Assembly: GCF_022605165.1 (NCBI RefSeq)
Contig: NC_063075.1
Location: 868,001 to 932,000 of the forward strand
Reading direction: 5' to 3'
DNA: 64,000 bases
Source: Purpureocillium takamizusanense
Taxonomy: Eukaryota; Ascomycota; Sordariomycetes; Hypocreales; Ophiocordycipitaceae
The notes under the pieces are model-generated. The model made no database searches and was not told the DNA's origin. It was given only the letters and a program-made list of their open reading frames with translations. Position 1 is the first letter of the stretch. Each line of letters opens with the position of its first letter. Below are positions 60,765 to 64,000 of this stretch, one piece after another. The translations under genes and the position numbers were made by a program.

Positions 60765-63700
60765 CTTGCAGCCCGGCTTACTTGAGTAGAGCGACGACTG
60801 CCTTTGGACGAGCAATGGTGGTACGGTCTGGGCTAGGTTAGGGGGAGATGGTAATGCAATTTTTATTGGAAGGTTGGGCGCGGATATGTATGTAGGCACG
60901 CGTGTAGAGCCAAGAGTGGTACACAGTATCGTCAGAAAGCGCGAATGACCACAGGGGACATCAGATGTGGTGTCCTGTGAGCGTCTAGGATCCAGGTTCT
61001 TCGCCTGGGACCGAGAAGGGTGGAGGACAAGGCGAGCCCGAAAAGAGAAGCGGCGTATACTAGCTGGACCAAGACGACAGTCTCAAAGTAGCCCTACTAT
61101 TATGGGGGCCAGGGACGGATGTGGGCTAGGGGTCTATGCGGTCGCGGAAGCGGCAGTTGATCAACTGAGTCCCAGTTTCTGCGGCCTCGTCAGCCAGGGT
61201 GCTTGGACCAGGGTCTGACGCATATGTGAATACAACATACTTTGCACTCTAGCCGTAATTTGTTGTCATGGAGCCACTTTGTGCTGGAAATCAAGAGTAT
61301 TTCCAGTCGCTGTGGGCACACAACCGGAAACGAAAGTGATGGTGGAAATAAAACGTACGTCGTCTTTTTTTTTTTTGGCGTGGCTCTGTTCGAGGAAGGA
61401 TACTAGACAGCCAGGCACTAGCAGACAAGGCTCAATAATAAAGGCTGAGTAAAGGTGATGATGGCATGCGGCATGCTCATCAATGCTCGCTACGTCGCAC
61501 TCGCAGTAGCGATGCAGACGTTGGAACGGAAAGATGGTGAAGGCCGAGTCCGATCAAGGGCGGCTTTCGCTGCGGAGCACGCGGAGCATCTAACAGGACG
61601 AGGCGCGGTAGCGTGCTGCGGAAACGGAAGGCATTCGGCCAGAAAGGGTTCGAGGCGACTAAGGTGATGATGCGTCCAAGCTCAAGAGCCGTTCTGCCGG
61701 ACGTTTGGTCAGATCCCGCCTGGCGTGTGACCAGTCAAAGACATATGACATGAAGAAAAAGACGGCGTCAAAGTAACGGGTGCATCCTCGTATCTCCAAA
61801 CAGTGTCTTGGCCTACAGAAACATGGAGCCCAGTCCTGTGTTCGCCGCCCTATGACCAAGGGAAAGGCAGGCGCTGCCTCATCCACGACGCCAGGCCCGG
61901 GTGGGAAGTGAGTGCCGCCGCCAGCTGTCTGGCCGCCCGGGGTGCCTTTCCGCGATGGGGAGAGCTTTCGGTGGCCCACGGCCTTGTGAAGCAGGCGTCC
62001 TGCGCGGGCGGCATACGGAGATGCTGGAGGGACCGGGCTTCTTCTCCAACTCTGGGTAGGGCAGCAGGCAAGGTGGGCATGAGGGGGAGGGGATGAGGAG
62101 GGGGAGGGGAAAGCGGAGAGGGACAGATGGACGTGTCTCGTTGGAGGAGAAATGGGGGAGGGGCGTCTGAGGAGAAGGCGAGAGAAGGTTGTACATGCGG
62201 GCATATGTAGCTGACGTGGATCAACTTATGGGTGGATGGGTGGATGGATGGTGGATGGACGGCATGTGCAGGAGGGAGGCACAGAGGCAAGACTGATTAG
62301 ATTGATGTGGTGACTGACACGGAGACGATCAGATGCCCGGCCCGGCCTGGCGGCGCAGGGCAGTTACGTATAGTAAGTTCAATACTAACTTGGGAAGACG
62401 AGCTCTTATTAGGTGATGATGATGATGATGAGGCAGTAAGTAAGTGGGCTGCGGCAGGCGCGTTTGGGCTGGCCGGCCTTGACTGGCTGGAGACTCCTGC
62501 CTCGAGTCCCAACCCGAACCTACTAAGGCGTCGAAGTCGGGACTCGCAAGTATGTCCCGAAAAGGGCAACCAGCTAGTAGTTATAGTCCCAGCGCCCAAT
62601 CGGCTGGCTTGGGCGGGGGACGCTTGCTAGTGGAGCCTTGGTAGAGTCGTAGACGCCCTGCCACGGCCCTGCGACTGCCTGCGACTGCCCTACCTAGGGC
62701 CCAGTGGGTTCGAGTGGCTCCCCCAAGCCCCGCCCAGGGACGGGAAGGTGCGCATAGCCAAGCCTGCATCGTTACATGGGCAATGGCAATGGCGAATGTT
62801 GATTACTTGCCTACACTTGGCACATTATTAACTTAGTACTTAGCTGCCTGACCTCGGTGGTCGTGCCTCACCGAGGTCGTACTTTGTGGGCGTCCAATTC
62901 GTACCTAGTAGTACTCATCGCCTTCCCGTGCCAAATGACCGGGGAGAAGGGCACTGTACTGGTCTGTGCCCACAGTCTTATAATAAGTTACTATACTAAC
63001 TTACGTGCGCTTCCCGTTGTACGGCGCTGATGGGAAACTCAGGACAGCTCCAATACCCAACCGGCGTCCAACTGGCCTGCACCTCGATCGGGGTTCGCGC
63101 AGGACCGACAATCCCACTTATGCGCGCCTCCTGCGTATTATATTGGGTACCAAGGTATGTACGTACGAGAAACGAGGGAGGTGATGCTGGCCTGGCAAGC
63201 GAGTCGCCGCTAGCCGACCTGATGACGACGGCAGCGACCAACGAACGACGATGCAGGGCCGCCCCGGTCGGGCTGCGGCTTCCCAGAGGCGCTGCTGTGA
63301 TGCGCGATGCCTGGTACCGCCGCGACGATTAAGGTTGTGCGAGAACCGACAAACGACGTCCCGTGGGCCGGGACCCTCCCCTACCATGAATCAGTCCATG
63401 ATACTCGCACGCACAGCCAACATCCAGGTGACGGCTTCGTTTGTACAGTCCGGCGACAGGCTCTGGCCCCCCTGGTCACTCTGGCTGCCATCGCCTCCTC
63501 CTCCGCTGCGGGCGTCATGGCCACTCTTCTTGTGCCCGCACGGGGACGCTGGCCCGGATGCAAGAGGCAGAGTTCCGTCGCCATGTACGGGCAGGGCGCA
63601 GGCTGCCACCCCCCAACGAGTAACCCAGTCTGTCGGGTTCCGGGAGGCGCCCGATAATCCATCACACCAAAACTCTTGCTAGCGCCCATCCCGCTGCCCG

Positions 63701-64000
63701 CGCTACGTCGAGCCAACGTTGACGACAAGTCCGGGGCTGACCCCAAATGCGGGAACCATTTCGAGCAAGACTCCCCGTCGCCGTCCCTCCACACAATGAC
63801 CCTATCGACGTTGGTGTTACGGACACCAAGCCCGCGGAACATGCTGTGAGTCCGTGACCAAGACGAACTTTAAAAAAGAAGAAAGACTAAACAAATCTCT
63901 AGCGTTCTGCTGTGGGGGAATGACGATCTTCAATCGATCCGTCCGTCCTGGTTCGCGCGAGACCCTCTCCATCCATACCTGATTTCCCTGAACGGCGCTT
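60765..64000. other. intergenic, upstream of the F-box gene
   Basis: The left 300 bp should carry the F-box promoter and leader. Beyond it are a T10 run near 61,366, GAT repeats near 62,415-62,432 and more GTACGTAC/ACCTAG-type motifs near 62,907 and 63,155. Predicted frames, up to 181 codons, are low-complexity and overlap on both strands. No gene supported. Confidence 0.5.

Overview
The window reads as nuclear DNA of a filamentous ascomycete (Pezizomycotina). The evidence is short spliceosomal introns (mostly 52-150 bp) with GTRNGT-type donors, CTAAC/CTGAC branch sites and YAG acceptors, GC-rich coding sequence, and fungal families such as SFH5, SHB17 and a Zn2Cys6 regulator. A Sordariomycete, perhaps Hypocreales, is my inference from the style of the proteins and the GC-rich, microsatellite-rich spacers. 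Species cannot be named from this sequence.

Bases 1-22,000 are a gene-bearing block. It holds an SFH5-type CRAL-TRIO lipid/heme carrier (-), a long RRM protein (-) whose frame is broken by a single UAG, the Arp2/3 subunit ARPC4 (-), a 53-residue Cys-rich mini-protein with its own TATA box (+), the proteasome deubiquitinase UBP6/USP14 (+), a small membrane-anchored coiled-coil protein (-), a SHB17-like sedoheptulose bisphosphatase (+) and a class I SAM methyltransferase (-). All the larger genes are split, and exon boundaries are given in the entries. UBP6/membrane protein and SHB17/methyltransferase are tail-to-tail pairs. ARPC4 and the mini-protein diverge. These are mostly unrelated conserved functions, not a pathway cluster.

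Bases 22,000-40,700 are a gene desert of nearly 19 kb in which I can support no coding gene. Its right half is crowded with microsatellites and short perfect palindromes built from ACCTA/TAGGT. A Zn2Cys6 transcription factor (+, 40,721-42,237) follows, then another 6 kb of low-complexity spacer. From about 48.1 to 52.5 kb the sequence becomes visibly AT-richer and carries one multi-exon orphan gene whose 3' end does not resolve cleanly. This segment looks compositionally foreign to its flanks. A further repeat-rich spacer leads to an F-box/leucine-rich protein (-, 58,966-60,764), and the last 3 kb show nothing convincing.

The most interesting observation is in the RRM gene. Codon 275 is an in-frame UAG, no GT lies close upstream of it, and the same frame stays open and protein-like beyond it. 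The UAG sits in the 9-nt loop of an 8-bp hairpin. That is the context known for stage-specific A-to-I mRNA editing in Sordariomycetes, which recodes UAG to UGG (Trp). A weak in-frame intron, a strain-specific nonsense mutation or a sequencing error are the alternatives.
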